The position numbers were made by a program, and so were the translations under genes. Below, piece after piece: positions 32,803-40,024 of a stretch of 49,859 bases of DNA; the first letter of the stretch is position 1; each line of letters begins with the position of its first letter. This stretch comes from an uncultured Oscillospiraceae bacterium. Lineage in GTDB: Bacteria > Bacillota > Clostridia > Oscillospirales > Oscillospiraceae. Location of the stretch: NCBI GenBank assembly GCA_934646185.1, contig CAKUEH010000017.1, positions 1 to 49,859 on the forward strand. Reading direction: 5' to 3'. Under the pieces are notes generated by a model. The model saw only the letters and a program-made list of their open reading frames with translations. It did not search any database and was not told the DNA's origin.

Positions 32803-33849
32803 TTATCCCTCCCCGCGCGGTTTTTTCGCAGTCCCGGAGCGCTTTGCCCGGTGCAAAATCATCTCCGCCGCGATCGACACGGCGATCTCCGCCGGGGTCT
32901 GGCCGAGAATATCCAGCCCGATGGGCGCGTGGATGCGGGCAAGGTCTTCCTCCGGGATGCCGTTTTCCATGAGATACGCGTTGGTCGACGCGATCTTATG
33001 GCGGCTGCCGATGCAGCCGATATACGTCGCGGGCGAGCGCATCGCCTGCAGAAGCACCTCGCGGTCGGCCTGATGGCCGGGGGTCATGATGCAGACATAA
33101 TCGTTTTCCGTGAGCGTCAGATGCGCGCCGATGTCCAGATAATCGCCGAAAATGACGCGCTCGGCCTGCGGATAATGCTCCGGCGCTGCAAAGCCGGGCC
33201 GGTTGTCATAGACCACGACGCGGAAATCGACCGAGGCCAGCACCGGCACGAGCGCCGTGCCGACATGCCCGCCGCCGAAGATATACGCATAGCCCGCCCG
33301 CGTGAGCGGCTCGACGTAATAGCGCGGCTCGCCCTTTTTCGTGACCGCGTCCGCGCAGAGCATCGGGCGCAGCTCCTCCTGCGTGATGCAGTCCGTGAAG
33401 CGCAGGCCGTGCGCGTCGTCATAGACGCCCATCGCGCTGACGCAGCCTTCGTCCATGCGGTAGACGAGCCAGCTGTTCTGATTGCCGTTCAGCAGCTCCA
33501 GAATGCCGCGCAGCAGCGCGGGATCCGTCTCGCTCTGCGGATCAAAATACTGAAAATAGACCGTCACGCTGCCGCCGCAGATCATGCCGATGTCCGCGAC
33601 CTCGTTGGGCGCCAGGCAGTAGCCATGCACGAGGGACTGCTTCGTGTTCAGAACCTCCATTGCCAGCTTCCCGGATTCCAGCTCGACCGCGCCGCCGCCG
33701 ACGGTGCCCTCCGTGTGGCCGTCGGCAAAAACGGCCATTTTCGCGCCCGCGCCGCGCGGCGTGGAGCCGGACGAGGCGAGAATGCTGCACAGCACGACGC
33801 CCTCGCCCCGCGAGAGCGCCCGCAGCATGGATGTGAAAAGTTCTTTCAT
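32803..33849 (-). CDS. XdhC/CoxI family protein (molybdenum hydroxylase maturation)
   Basis: The 348-residue protein has the CoxI N-terminal domain (SRGEGVVLCSILASSGSTPRGAGAKM, given in part; GSTPRGAGA is the signature). It also has the C-terminal Rossmann domain with YIFGGGHVG and YIGCIGSRHK. XdhC binds molybdenum cofactor, sulfurates it and hands it to xanthine-dehydrogenase-like enzymes. The target enzyme is not in the window. Its start overlaps the methyltransferase stop by four bases. Confidence 0.92.
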   Translation of the reverse strand: MKELFTSMLRALSRGEGVVLCSILASSGSTPRGAGAKMAVFADGHTEGTVGGGAVELESGKLAMEVLNTKQSLVHGYCLAPNEVADIGMICGGSVTVYFQYFDPQSETDPALLRGILELLNGNQNSWLVYRMDEGCVSAMGVYDDAHGLRFTDCITQEELRPMLCADAVTKKGEPRYYVEPLTRAGYAYIFGGGHVGTALVPVLASVDFRVVVYDNRPGFAAPEHYPQAERVIFGDYLDIGAHLTLTENDYVCIMTPGHQADREVLLQAMRSPATYIGCIGSRHKIASTNAYLMENGIPEEDLARIHAPIGLDILGQTPAEIAVSIAAEMILHRAKRSGTAKKPRGEG

Positions 33850-34562
33850 ACAAGCTCCTCCATTCTGATCGTCAGGATGCCAAGCCGCTTGGTCTGCGGC
33901 AGATAATACGGATACCGCGCGTCGTCCGTCCGCCGCAGACGCGGAAGAACGGACGCGGGCGTGAGCGCGCCGGGATCCTCGTCCCGGCTGTAGATGCGGA
34001 AAAACCGGACGGCGTCGTCCAGCGACGAAAACGGCTGCCCGTGCTTCAGCTCCCGCGCGTCAAACTCAAACGGCACGCCCATTTTGCGGAGCGCTTCGCA
34101 GGCGGCGGGAGCCGTCTCGCCGCGAATGGGCTGCTCTGTCAGAGAAAACCGGTGTAAATCGTAATTCTTTTTGATGATAATCAGCGTTTTTGCGCACTGA
34201 CGGCGCGCGACGGGAAGAATTTCCGCGAGACTGCCGAAAAAGCAGAAGACCATCGCGTCATACTGCGTTTTGTCCTCCGACGTCAATAAATCGCAGTGCA
34301 GCGGCGTGATATTCGCAAGCTGCCGCGCGCGGATGGTCTGCCGCAGCACGTCCAGCGCCTCATCAGAAACGTCGGCTGCTGTGATTTGCTCGAAATACGG
34401 GCTCAGCGCGGCGGATAACGCCCCCAGCCCGCATCCCGCGTCGCAGAGCGTGCGGCAGCCGGAGAGCTTGGACGTAAGAATGGCGGCGAGGTGCGCGTGA
34501 TAGTCGCTTTTTTCATTCGCCGCCCGCATAAACCGGATCATGTCCGGTGTCCAGACGAACAT
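33846..34562 (-). CDS. Class I SAM-dependent methyltransferase
   Basis: The 238-residue protein has motif I LCDAGCGLGALSAAL (about 40-54), an acidic strand end TAADVSDEAL, and motif post-II around TPLHCDLL. The substrate is unknown. An N-terminal WTPDMIRFMRAANEKSDYH segment is shared with methyltransferases encoded beside FecCD-type importers in clostridia (from memory). It may modify an imported metallophore or a cofactor. It starts 3 bases after the ABC ATPase gene. Confidence 0.82.
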   Translation of the reverse strand: MFVWTPDMIRFMRAANEKSDYHAHLAAILTSKLSGCRTLCDAGCGLGALSAALSPYFEQITAADVSDEALDVLRQTIRARQLANITPLHCDLLTSEDKTQYDAMVFCFFGSLAEILPVARRQCAKTLIIIKKNYDLHRFSLTEQPIRGETAPAACEALRKMGVPFEFDARELKHGQPFSSLDDAVRFFRIYSRDEDPGALTPASVLPRLRRTDDARYPYYLPQTKRLGILTIRMEELV

Positions 34563-34565
34563 TTC

Positions 34566-35351
34566 TCATTCCTCCTGTGCATAGGGCGTGCAGACGGAAA
34601 AGACACGGCTCCCGGCCTGCACCTGCGTGACGGCGACCGGAACGCCGTAGAGCGTCTGCAAAAGCTCCGGCGTCAGCACCTGCCCAGGCTTCCCAAAGGC
34701 CAGCACCCGCCCGTCCTTCAGCGCCAGGACCTTCGTCGCGTAGCGGAAGGCCTGATTCGGCTCGTGCGTGGAAAAGACGACGCTGTAGCCGCCGGCAGAC
34801 AGCGCTTCGATGCGCTGCATGACGCGGAAGCTGTTGCCGTAGTCCAGACTTGCCGTCGGCTCGTCCATAACGAGCGTGTGCGCGTTCTGGATGAGCGCCC
34901 GGCCCAGCAGCATCAACTGCCGCTCGCCGCCGGAAATGCGCATGCAGCCGCGTGAAGCCAGCGCGCCGATGCCAAGCTCGTTTAAGATCCGCAGCGCCGC
35001 GTCCGTCTGCGCCCGCGTAGGGCTGTCAAAGGGCCCAAGCTGCGCGCCGAGGCCCATCAGGACGCTGTCGAGCACCGTATGGTCAAACGCCGGGCTGTAG
35101 GACTGCGGGATATACGCGAGCTCCGCCGCCAGCGCGCGGCGCGAATACTCCCGCACATCGCGGCCCGCGATTTTGACGCTGCCGCGCTTCGGCTCCAGAA
35201 AGCTCAGCAGACAGCGGAACAGCGTGCTTTTTCCCACGCCGTTCGGGCCCAGCACGGCGATGCGCTCGCCCCTGTCCGCGCAGAAGCTGACGCCCTTCAG
35301 AACGTCTTCCCCGCCGTAGGAGAAGACGAGATCGGATACCTCAAGCTGCAT
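34566..35351 (-). CDS. FecE/BtuD-type ABC importer ATPase
   Basis: The 261-residue ATPase has Walker A GPNGVGKST (about 34-42), the signature MRISGGERQLMLLGRAL, Walker B TLVMDEPTASLD and H-loop VFSTHEPN. This type powers uptake of siderophores, cobalamin, haem or oxyanions with a FecCD permease. It overlaps the permease gene by 11 bases. No binding-protein gene is present at either end of the operon. Confidence 0.92.
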   Translation of the reverse strand: MQLEVSDLVFSYGGEDVLKGVSFCADRGERIAVLGPNGVGKSTLFRCLLSFLEPKRGSVKIAGRDVREYSRRALAAELAYIPQSYSPAFDHTVLDSVLMGLGAQLGPFDSPTRAQTDAALRILNELGIGALASRGCMRISGGERQLMLLGRALIQNAHTLVMDEPTASLDYGNSFRVMQRIEALSAGGYSVVFSTHEPNQAFRYATKVLALKDGRVLAFGKPGQVLTPELLQTLYGVPVAVTQVQAGSRVFSVCTPYAQEE

Positions 35352-36384
35352 CCCGCGCGCCTCCCTTCACAATTAGATAAAGGAACAGCGGCGCGCCGAC
35401 GAGGGCCGTGAGAATGCCGAGCGGAATTTCGCTCGTCGTCAGGCACCGCGCCAGATCGTCGACCAGCATGAGAAAGCTCGCCCCCAGCAGCATCGAGCAC
35501 GGCAGCAGAAGCCGCGTGTTCTGCCCGACGAGCAGACGGCAGATGTGCGGGATCACGAGCCCCACCCAGCCGATCATGCCGCTGATGGAGACGCTGGCCG
35601 CCGTCGCAAGCGTCGCGCAGACGATCACGGCCAGCCGCAGGAGCTTCGTATTGACGCCCATGCTGCGCGCCTCGGCCTCGCTGATGGTCAGGAGGTTCAG
35701 CCGCCAGCGCAGGAAAAACAGCGGGATCAGGCCCAGCAAAATGGGCACCATCGCAAAATGCAGATCGTCCAGCCGCACAGCGGTCAGCGCGCCCATCAGC
35801 CAGTAGGTGATGGCCGGCAGCTGCTCGTTCGTGTCGGCGACGAGCTTGATAAACGATGTCCCCGCGGAAAACAGAGACCCGACCATCACGCCCGCGAGCA
35901 CCATCGCCAGATTCGAGCGCATGCGGCTCAGCCGCCCGACCAGATACGTCAGCCCGACCGCCGCAAGGCCAAAGAGGAACGAGCCCGCCGTGATGACGGC
36001 GTAGCTCGCGCCGAGCAGAATCGCCAGCGCCGCGCCGAAGCACGCGCCCGTCGACGCGCCGAGCAGATCCGGAGACACCATGGGGTTGCGGAACATGGCC
36101 TGATATGACGCGCCCGCGGCTGAGAGCGCCGCGCCGATGAGCGCGGCGGACAGGATCCGCGGCAGGCGGATCTGGATGACGACCGAAGCCTCCTCCGGCG
36201 TCCACGTGGGCGCGAGGCGCAGATGCCCGCGCGAAATGCCTGCCAGCGCCCGATCGGCCAGCAGCCGCGCGGTCTGCAGCGCCGAGACGCGGTACCGGCC
36301 CAGCAGGAACGACAGGAAAAAGACCGCCGCCAGCAAAATCAAAAGGATCAGGACACACTGCCTGCCCGTTTTTTCAGGTTTCAT
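35341..36384 (-). CDS. FecCD/BtuC-type ABC importer permease
   Basis: The protein has 347 residues and about nine to ten membrane spans. Conserved family stretches are IRLPRILSAALIGAALSAAGA, NPMVSPDLLGASTGA (shown in pieces) and GMIGWVGLVIPHICR. I chose ATG 36384 (MKPEKTGRQ) because TTGGAG lies 7 bases upstream and a promoter overlaps the alternative starts at 36417 and 36447. The permease fold serves Fe-siderophore, B12, haem and also molybdate/tungstate (MolBC type). The xdhC neighbour makes the last a fair guess. Confidence 0.92.
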   Translation of the reverse strand: MKPEKTGRQCVLILLILLAAVFFLSFLLGRYRVSALQTARLLADRALAGISRGHLRLAPTWTPEEASVVIQIRLPRILSAALIGAALSAAGASYQAMFRNPMVSPDLLGASTGACFGAALAILLGASYAVITAGSFLFGLAAVGLTYLVGRLSRMRSNLAMVLAGVMVGSLFSAGTSFIKLVADTNEQLPAITYWLMGALTAVRLDDLHFAMVPILLGLIPLFFLRWRLNLLTISEAEARSMGVNTKLLRLAVIVCATLATAASVSISGMIGWVGLVIPHICRLLVGQNTRLLLPCSMLLGASFLMLVDDLARCLTTSEIPLGILTALVGAPLFLYLIVKGGARDAA

Positions 36385-36417
36385 CTGCTTACTCCAAACA
36401 AAAGCGTTGTTTTTCAT

Positions 36418-36447
36418 ACCGTACCACCCCGCGCGTATTTCTGTCAA
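36418..36447 (-). promoter_or_regulatory. Candidate promoter of the importer-xdhC operon
   Basis: On the minus strand a perfect TTGACA is followed 18 bases later by a poor -10 (TACGGT). The weak -10 suggests activator dependence or low output. Confidence 0.4.
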
Positions 36448-36492
36448 GCGAAAGCGCCGGATTTTGGTTCGGAATTGCCGAATCTTGCGAAA

Positions 36493-36518
36493 CGCCCCGG
36501 CACGGACGTGCCGGGGCG
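36493..36518. other. Strong hairpin between divergent operons
   Basis: CGCCCCGGCAC-ggac-GTGCCGGGGCG is a perfect 11-base palindrome without a T-run in the 36.45-36.55 kb divergent gap. It may be an insulator or a regulator site; the function is unknown. Confidence 0.5.
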
Positions 36519-36553
36519 CAAGGCGCAGAAAACGGGGGCTTTTTACAAAAGGG

Positions 36554-36582
36554 TTTACTTTTTTTCGATTATCGCATATAAT
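36554..36582 (+). promoter_or_regulatory. Promoter of the YoaK-family gene
   Basis: TTTACT, a 17-base spacer and consensus TATAAT lie 55 bases before the ATG at 36638. Confidence 0.75.
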
Positions 36583-36637
36583 ATGGAGCGTTTGCGCCGG
36601 GTTTTGCGGCGCGAGTACGGCAGAATCGAGGTGCGGT

Positions 36638-37318
36638 ATGCAGCGCAGCCATCATTTCCACGGGCAGATGTCCGATACCTTCCGCGCGGCGGTCTTCGTC
36701 ACGCTCTCCGGCGGCTTTCAGGACGCCTATACCTACATCAGCCGCGGCCAGGTCTTTGCCAACGCGCAGACCGGCAACATTGTGCTTTTGAGCGCGGCGC
36801 TGCTGCGGCGCGACTGGGCCGTGTGCCTGAAATATCTGATCCCGATCCTGTCCTTCGTGCTCGGGACGATGGCGGCGGAATTCATCCACATGCGCTTCCG
36901 CAATTTCCGGCAGCTGCACTGGCGGCAGCTGGTTCTGCTGCAGGAGATCGCGTTTTTGTGCATCGTCGGCTTTCTGCCGCACGCGCTCGACCCGCTGGCA
37001 AACGCGCTTGTCTCGTTCGTGTGCGCCATGCAGGTGCATACCTTCCATAAGATCCACGGCCATGTCTACGCCAGCACCATGTGCATCGGCAATCTCCGCT
37101 GCGCGGCGGAGGCGCTGGGCGAATATCTGCGCAGCCGCAGCCGCGCGTCGCTCGACGCGGCAAAGACCTACTTCGACGTCATTCTCGTCTTTGCCGCCGG
37201 CGCGGGACTCGGCAGTCTCGTGACGGAGCTCATCGACATCCGCGCCATCTGGGTCTGCTGCGGATTGCTGCTCGTCAGCTTCATCCTCATGTTCATCCGC
37301 GACGACCGGGAGGCATGA
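36638..37318 (+). CDS. YoaK family (DUF1275) membrane protein
   Basis: This 226-residue protein has about six membrane spans. The conserved family start is LSGGFQDAYTYISRGQVFANAQTGN (the T-G-N run is the signature). ATG at 36638 has GAGGTG 5 bases upstream. The function of DUF1275 proteins is unknown; most lie alone, as here, and some are induced by stress. A strong bidirectional terminator separates it from the amino acid importer. Confidence 0.9.
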   Translation: MQRSHHFHGQMSDTFRAAVFVTLSGGFQDAYTYISRGQVFANAQTGNIVLLSAALLRRDWAVCLKYLIPILSFVLGTMAAEFIHMRFRNFRQLHWRQLVLLQEIAFLCIVGFLPHALDPLANALVSFVCAMQVHTFHKIHGHVYASTMCIGNLRCAAEALGEYLRSRSRASLDAAKTYFDVILVFAAGAGLGSLVTELIDIRAIWVCCGLLLVSFILMFIRDDREA

Positions 37319-37374
37319 ACGCGGGAACTGCATCATGGAAAACCTCCAACCGCACCCCTACAATGGATTCTTCA

Positions 37375-37418
37375 TAAAAAACCGGCCCGCTGCTTTTTGC
37401 AGCGGGCCGGGCTTTTTA
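37375..37418. terminator. Bidirectional terminator
   Basis: CCGGCCCGCTGC and GCAGCGGGCCGG form a perfect 12-base stem with a TTTTT loop and A- and T-rich flanks. Confidence 0.92.
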
Positions 37419-38162
37419 TAGGACCTTCCCCAGAAAATCCTGCAAACGCGGATTTTGCGGGTGCTCGAAGATCTGCTCGGGGGTTCCCTCCTCGACGAGC
37501 TTGCCGTCAGCCATAAACAGCACGCGGCTGCCGACCTCGCGGGCGAAGCCCATCTCGTGCGTGACGACGACCATCGTCATGCCGTCGTGCGCCAGCTCCT
37601 TCATGACCTCCAGAACCTCGCCGACCATCTCCGGGTCGAGCGCGCTCGTCGGCTCGTCGAAGAGCATGACCTCCGGCTCCATCATGAGCGCGCGGACGAT
37701 GGCCACGCGCTGCTTCTGTCCGCCGGACAGCTGCGCGGGGTACGCGCCGCCGCGGTCGCCGAGACCGACGCGCTGCAGCAGCTTCAGCGCCTGCGCGTCC
37801 GCCTCCGCCTGCGATTTGTGCAGGAGCTTCACGGGCGCAAGGGTCATGTTGCGCAGGATGGTCATATGCGGGAAGAGATTGAAATGCTGGAACACCATGC
37901 CCATCTTCTGCCGGTGGAGATTGATGTTGCAGCTTTTGTCGGTGATATCGACGCCGTTAAAGAGAATCTGTCCGTCCGTCGGGACCTCCAGCAGGTTGAG
38001 GCAGCGCAGGAACGTGGACTTGCCGGAGCCGGACGGGCCGATGACGACCACGACCTCGCCCTTTCTGATATCGGCCGAGACGCCGTCGAGCGCCTTGATG
38101 GGTGACGCGCCGGTAAAATGCTTTTTCAGATCCTGGACCTGGATCAGAACGTCAGTGGTCAC
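37416..38162 (-). CDS. Polar amino acid ABC importer ATPase (GlnQ/ArtP type)
   Basis: The 248-residue ATPase has Walker A GPSGSGKST (about 39-47), signature QLSGGQKQRVAIVRAL, Walker B VMLFDEPTSALDPEM and H-loop VVVTHEMGFARE, all typical of the PAAT group. It drives uptake by the neighbouring permease and binding protein. It overlaps the permease gene by 11 bases and is last in the operon. Confidence 0.94.
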   Translation of the reverse strand: MTTDVLIQVQDLKKHFTGASPIKALDGVSADIRKGEVVVVIGPSGSGKSTFLRCLNLLEVPTDGQILFNGVDITDKSCNINLHRQKMGMVFQHFNLFPHMTILRNMTLAPVKLLHKSQAEADAQALKLLQRVGLGDRGGAYPAQLSGGQKQRVAIVRALMMEPEVMLFDEPTSALDPEMVGEVLEVMKELAHDGMTMVVVTHEMGFAREVGSRVLFMADGKLVEEGTPEQIFEHPQNPRLQDFLGKVL

Positions 38163-38892
38163 TGCTGCGCAGCCTCCTTTCCAGCTTGCTTACCAGATGC
38201 GAGAAGAACACGACCATGATGAGGTACAGCGCCGCGACGATCAGCAGCGGCATGGCCTGAATATAGGTCTGCGAGCGGATGATCTCGCCGCCCTTGGTCA
38301 GATCGTTGACCGCCACATAGCAGGCGACGGACGTCTCCTTCAGCAGCACGATGAACTCGTTCGCCAGCGCGGGCAGCACATTTTTGAGCGCCTGCGGGAT
38401 GATGATATAGAGCATCGTCTGCGCGAAATTAAGGCCGAGCGAGCGGCCCGCCTCGTTCTGCCCCTCGTCGACGGCCATGATGCCGCCGCGGATGATCTCC
38501 GCGACGTAGGCGCCGGAGTTGATGCCGAACGTCAGCATAGCGACGGGCGTGCCGTCGCGCGCGGTGGAGAAGATGACGAAGAACATGATGAGGATCTGGA
38601 TCATCACCGGCGTGCCGCGGATCACGGTCAGATAAACCTTGCACAGCCAGTCGGCAATGTTCAGAAGCGTCCGGCCCAGACCGGGGCGCATCGTCTCATG
38701 CGTTTTGTCATGCGTCGAGCGGATAATGGCGACGATCGTGCCGATCAGAATACCGAGCAGCACGGCGGCCAGCGCGATCTGGAGCGTATTGCCCAGACCC
38801 TTTACGATATATTTCCAGCGATCCTTGGTGATGAAGCAGGTGACAAAGTCCTTAGCGACCTTTGCGATCCAGTTCCGAAACCATTCTGACAT
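38152..38892 (-). CDS. Polar amino acid ABC importer permease
   Basis: This 246-residue protein has about five membrane spans and the EAA motif around GAYVAEIIRGGIMAVDEGQNEAGRSLGL (conserved EAxxxG near the end of this stretch). The family type is HisM/GlnP. A cytoplasmic N-terminal extension of about 25 residues precedes the first span. It is separated from the binding-protein gene by 96 bases with a hairpin. Confidence 0.93.
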   Translation of the reverse strand: MSEWFRNWIAKVAKDFVTCFITKDRWKYIVKGLGNTLQIALAAVLLGILIGTIVAIIRSTHDKTHETMRPGLGRTLLNIADWLCKVYLTVIRGTPVMIQILIMFFVIFSTARDGTPVAMLTFGINSGAYVAEIIRGGIMAVDEGQNEAGRSLGLNFAQTMLYIIIPQALKNVLPALANEFIVLLKETSVACYVAVNDLTKGGEIIRSQTYIQAMPLLIVAALYLIMVVFFSHLVSKLERRLRSSDH

Positions 38893-38940
38893 GGGCGAAG
38901 CGCTCCCTCTTTTCTATCAAGTCGTATGGCACGAAGCAGC

Positions 38941-38963
38941 GGGGCGGAGCATCGCTCCGTCCC
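38941..38963 (-). other. Intercistronic hairpin between binding protein and permease genes
   Basis: GGGGCGGAGC-atc-GCTCCGTCCC is a 10-pair stem with one wobble and no T-run. It probably stabilises the upstream binding-protein message or partly stops transcription, giving more binding protein than permease. Confidence 0.6.
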
Positions 38964-38988
38964 GTTGCGAAGATACAGATTCAATTAT

Positions 38989-39765
38989 TTATTTGCCGAT
39001 GTACTTGTCAACGATGGACTGGAGCGTGCCGTCGGCGGTCAGCTCCGACAGGGCCTTGTTGACCTTCTCCAGAAGATCGGTGTTTTCCTTGGCGATGGCG
39101 ATGGCGTAATCCTCAACGGCGTATTCGGTGTCGAGGATGTGCAGGCCCTCGTTGGCCGCGACCAGCGCCTTTGCAGGCTCGTTGTCGAGCACGACGCAGT
39201 CGACCTGACCATTCTTCAGCGCTTCGACGGCGTCGGTCGTCTTGCCGAAGGACTTGACGGTGCCGAGACCGGCGTCTTCAATGTCGGACGTGGCATAGAT
39301 AAAGCCCGTGGTGCCGGCCTGCGTGCCGACGACGGTGTTGGCGCCGTCCGCGAACAGATCGTCGACCGAGGTGATGGGGCTGTCGTCCTTGACGATGACG
39401 ACCTGCACGCCCGTGGCGTAGGAATCGGAGAAATTGACCTGCTCCTTGCGCTCGTCGGTCACGGTCATACCGGCCATGCCCATGTCATACTTGCCGGTCT
39501 GCACGCCGGGGATGATGGAGTCGAACGCGATGTCGGTGACTTCCAGCTCCATGCCGAGCTTGTCGGCGATGGCCTGTGCAACTTCCACGTCGATGCCGAC
39601 GATGGCGTCGCCGTCATAGTATTCATACGGCGGGAAGGTGGCCTCGGTTGCCATGGTCAGCTTACCGGAAGTGGAAGCGGTCTCTTCGGTCTTTGCGGTG
39701 GAGGCGCAGGCCGCGAGGCTCAGCGCCATAATGGCTGCAAGCAGCAGTGCAAGATACTTTTTCAT
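38989..39765 (-). CDS. Amino acid ABC importer binding lipoprotein
   Basis: The 258-residue protein has a lipoprotein signal peptide MKKYLALLLAAIMALSLAAC with cysteine 20 as lipid site. A type-II binding-protein fold follows (TEATFPPYEYYDGDAIVGID; DMGMAGMTVTDERKEQVNFS). The DAIVGIDVEVAQAIADKLG run is the family hallmark. AGGAGG lies 8 bases before the ATG. The ligand is probably a polar amino acid or cystine; the exact one is not determined. Confidence 0.95.
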   Translation of the reverse strand: MKKYLALLLAAIMALSLAACASTAKTEETASTSGKLTMATEATFPPYEYYDGDAIVGIDVEVAQAIADKLGMELEVTDIAFDSIIPGVQTGKYDMGMAGMTVTDERKEQVNFSDSYATGVQVVIVKDDSPITSVDDLFADGANTVVGTQAGTTGFIYATSDIEDAGLGTVKSFGKTTDAVEALKNGQVDCVVLDNEPAKALVAANEGLHILDTEYAVEDYAIAIAKENTDLLEKVNKALSELTADGTLQSIVDKYIGK

Positions 39766-39821
39766 GTTCAGTTCCTCCTGCGACGCTTCATGCGTCGGCT
39801 GTGTTGTTTTGTATGTTCATA

Positions 39822-39849
39822 ATTATACACGCGAAGTGCATATTGTCAA
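39822..39849 (-). promoter_or_regulatory. Strong promoter of the amino acid importer operon
   Basis: On the minus strand consensus TTGACA, a 16-base spacer and consensus TATAAT lie about 57 bases before the ATG. The leader holds a small hairpin CGACGC/GCGTCG (39781-39797) near the ribosome site, which could modulate translation. Confidence 0.88.
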
Positions 39850-39977
39850 GCAAAAACGAATAAAAAACCATACAACTCTGCAGGCACAGCTGTCCTTGAA
39901 AGCGGCAGTTTGCACAATTCCGCCTGAAAAACATGAATTTCAGAAAAAATTCAGGATCCGAGCGGCCTTGAAAGCAC

Positions 39978-40009
39978 GCAAGCGCCCTGTATATATACAG
40001 AGCGCTTGC
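39978..40009 (-). terminator. Hairpin after the phosphodiester glycosidase gene
   Basis: GCAAGCGC-C-CTGTATATATACAG-A-GCGCTTGC folds into a nearly perfect 32-base stem. Few T residues follow on the minus strand, so termination may be inefficient. Confidence 0.6.
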
Positions 40010-40024
40010 ATAAATTCTTCCGGG

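Noticed and set aside
36417..36447. Upstream starts for the FecCD permease
   Set aside because: They fall on the predicted promoter; ATG 36384 has a ribosome site and a normal distance to the first membrane span.
39766..39980. T-box or other riboswitch before the amino acid importer
   Set aside because: No T-box sequence or specifier loop was found; the leader is only about 57 bases from a strong promoter.
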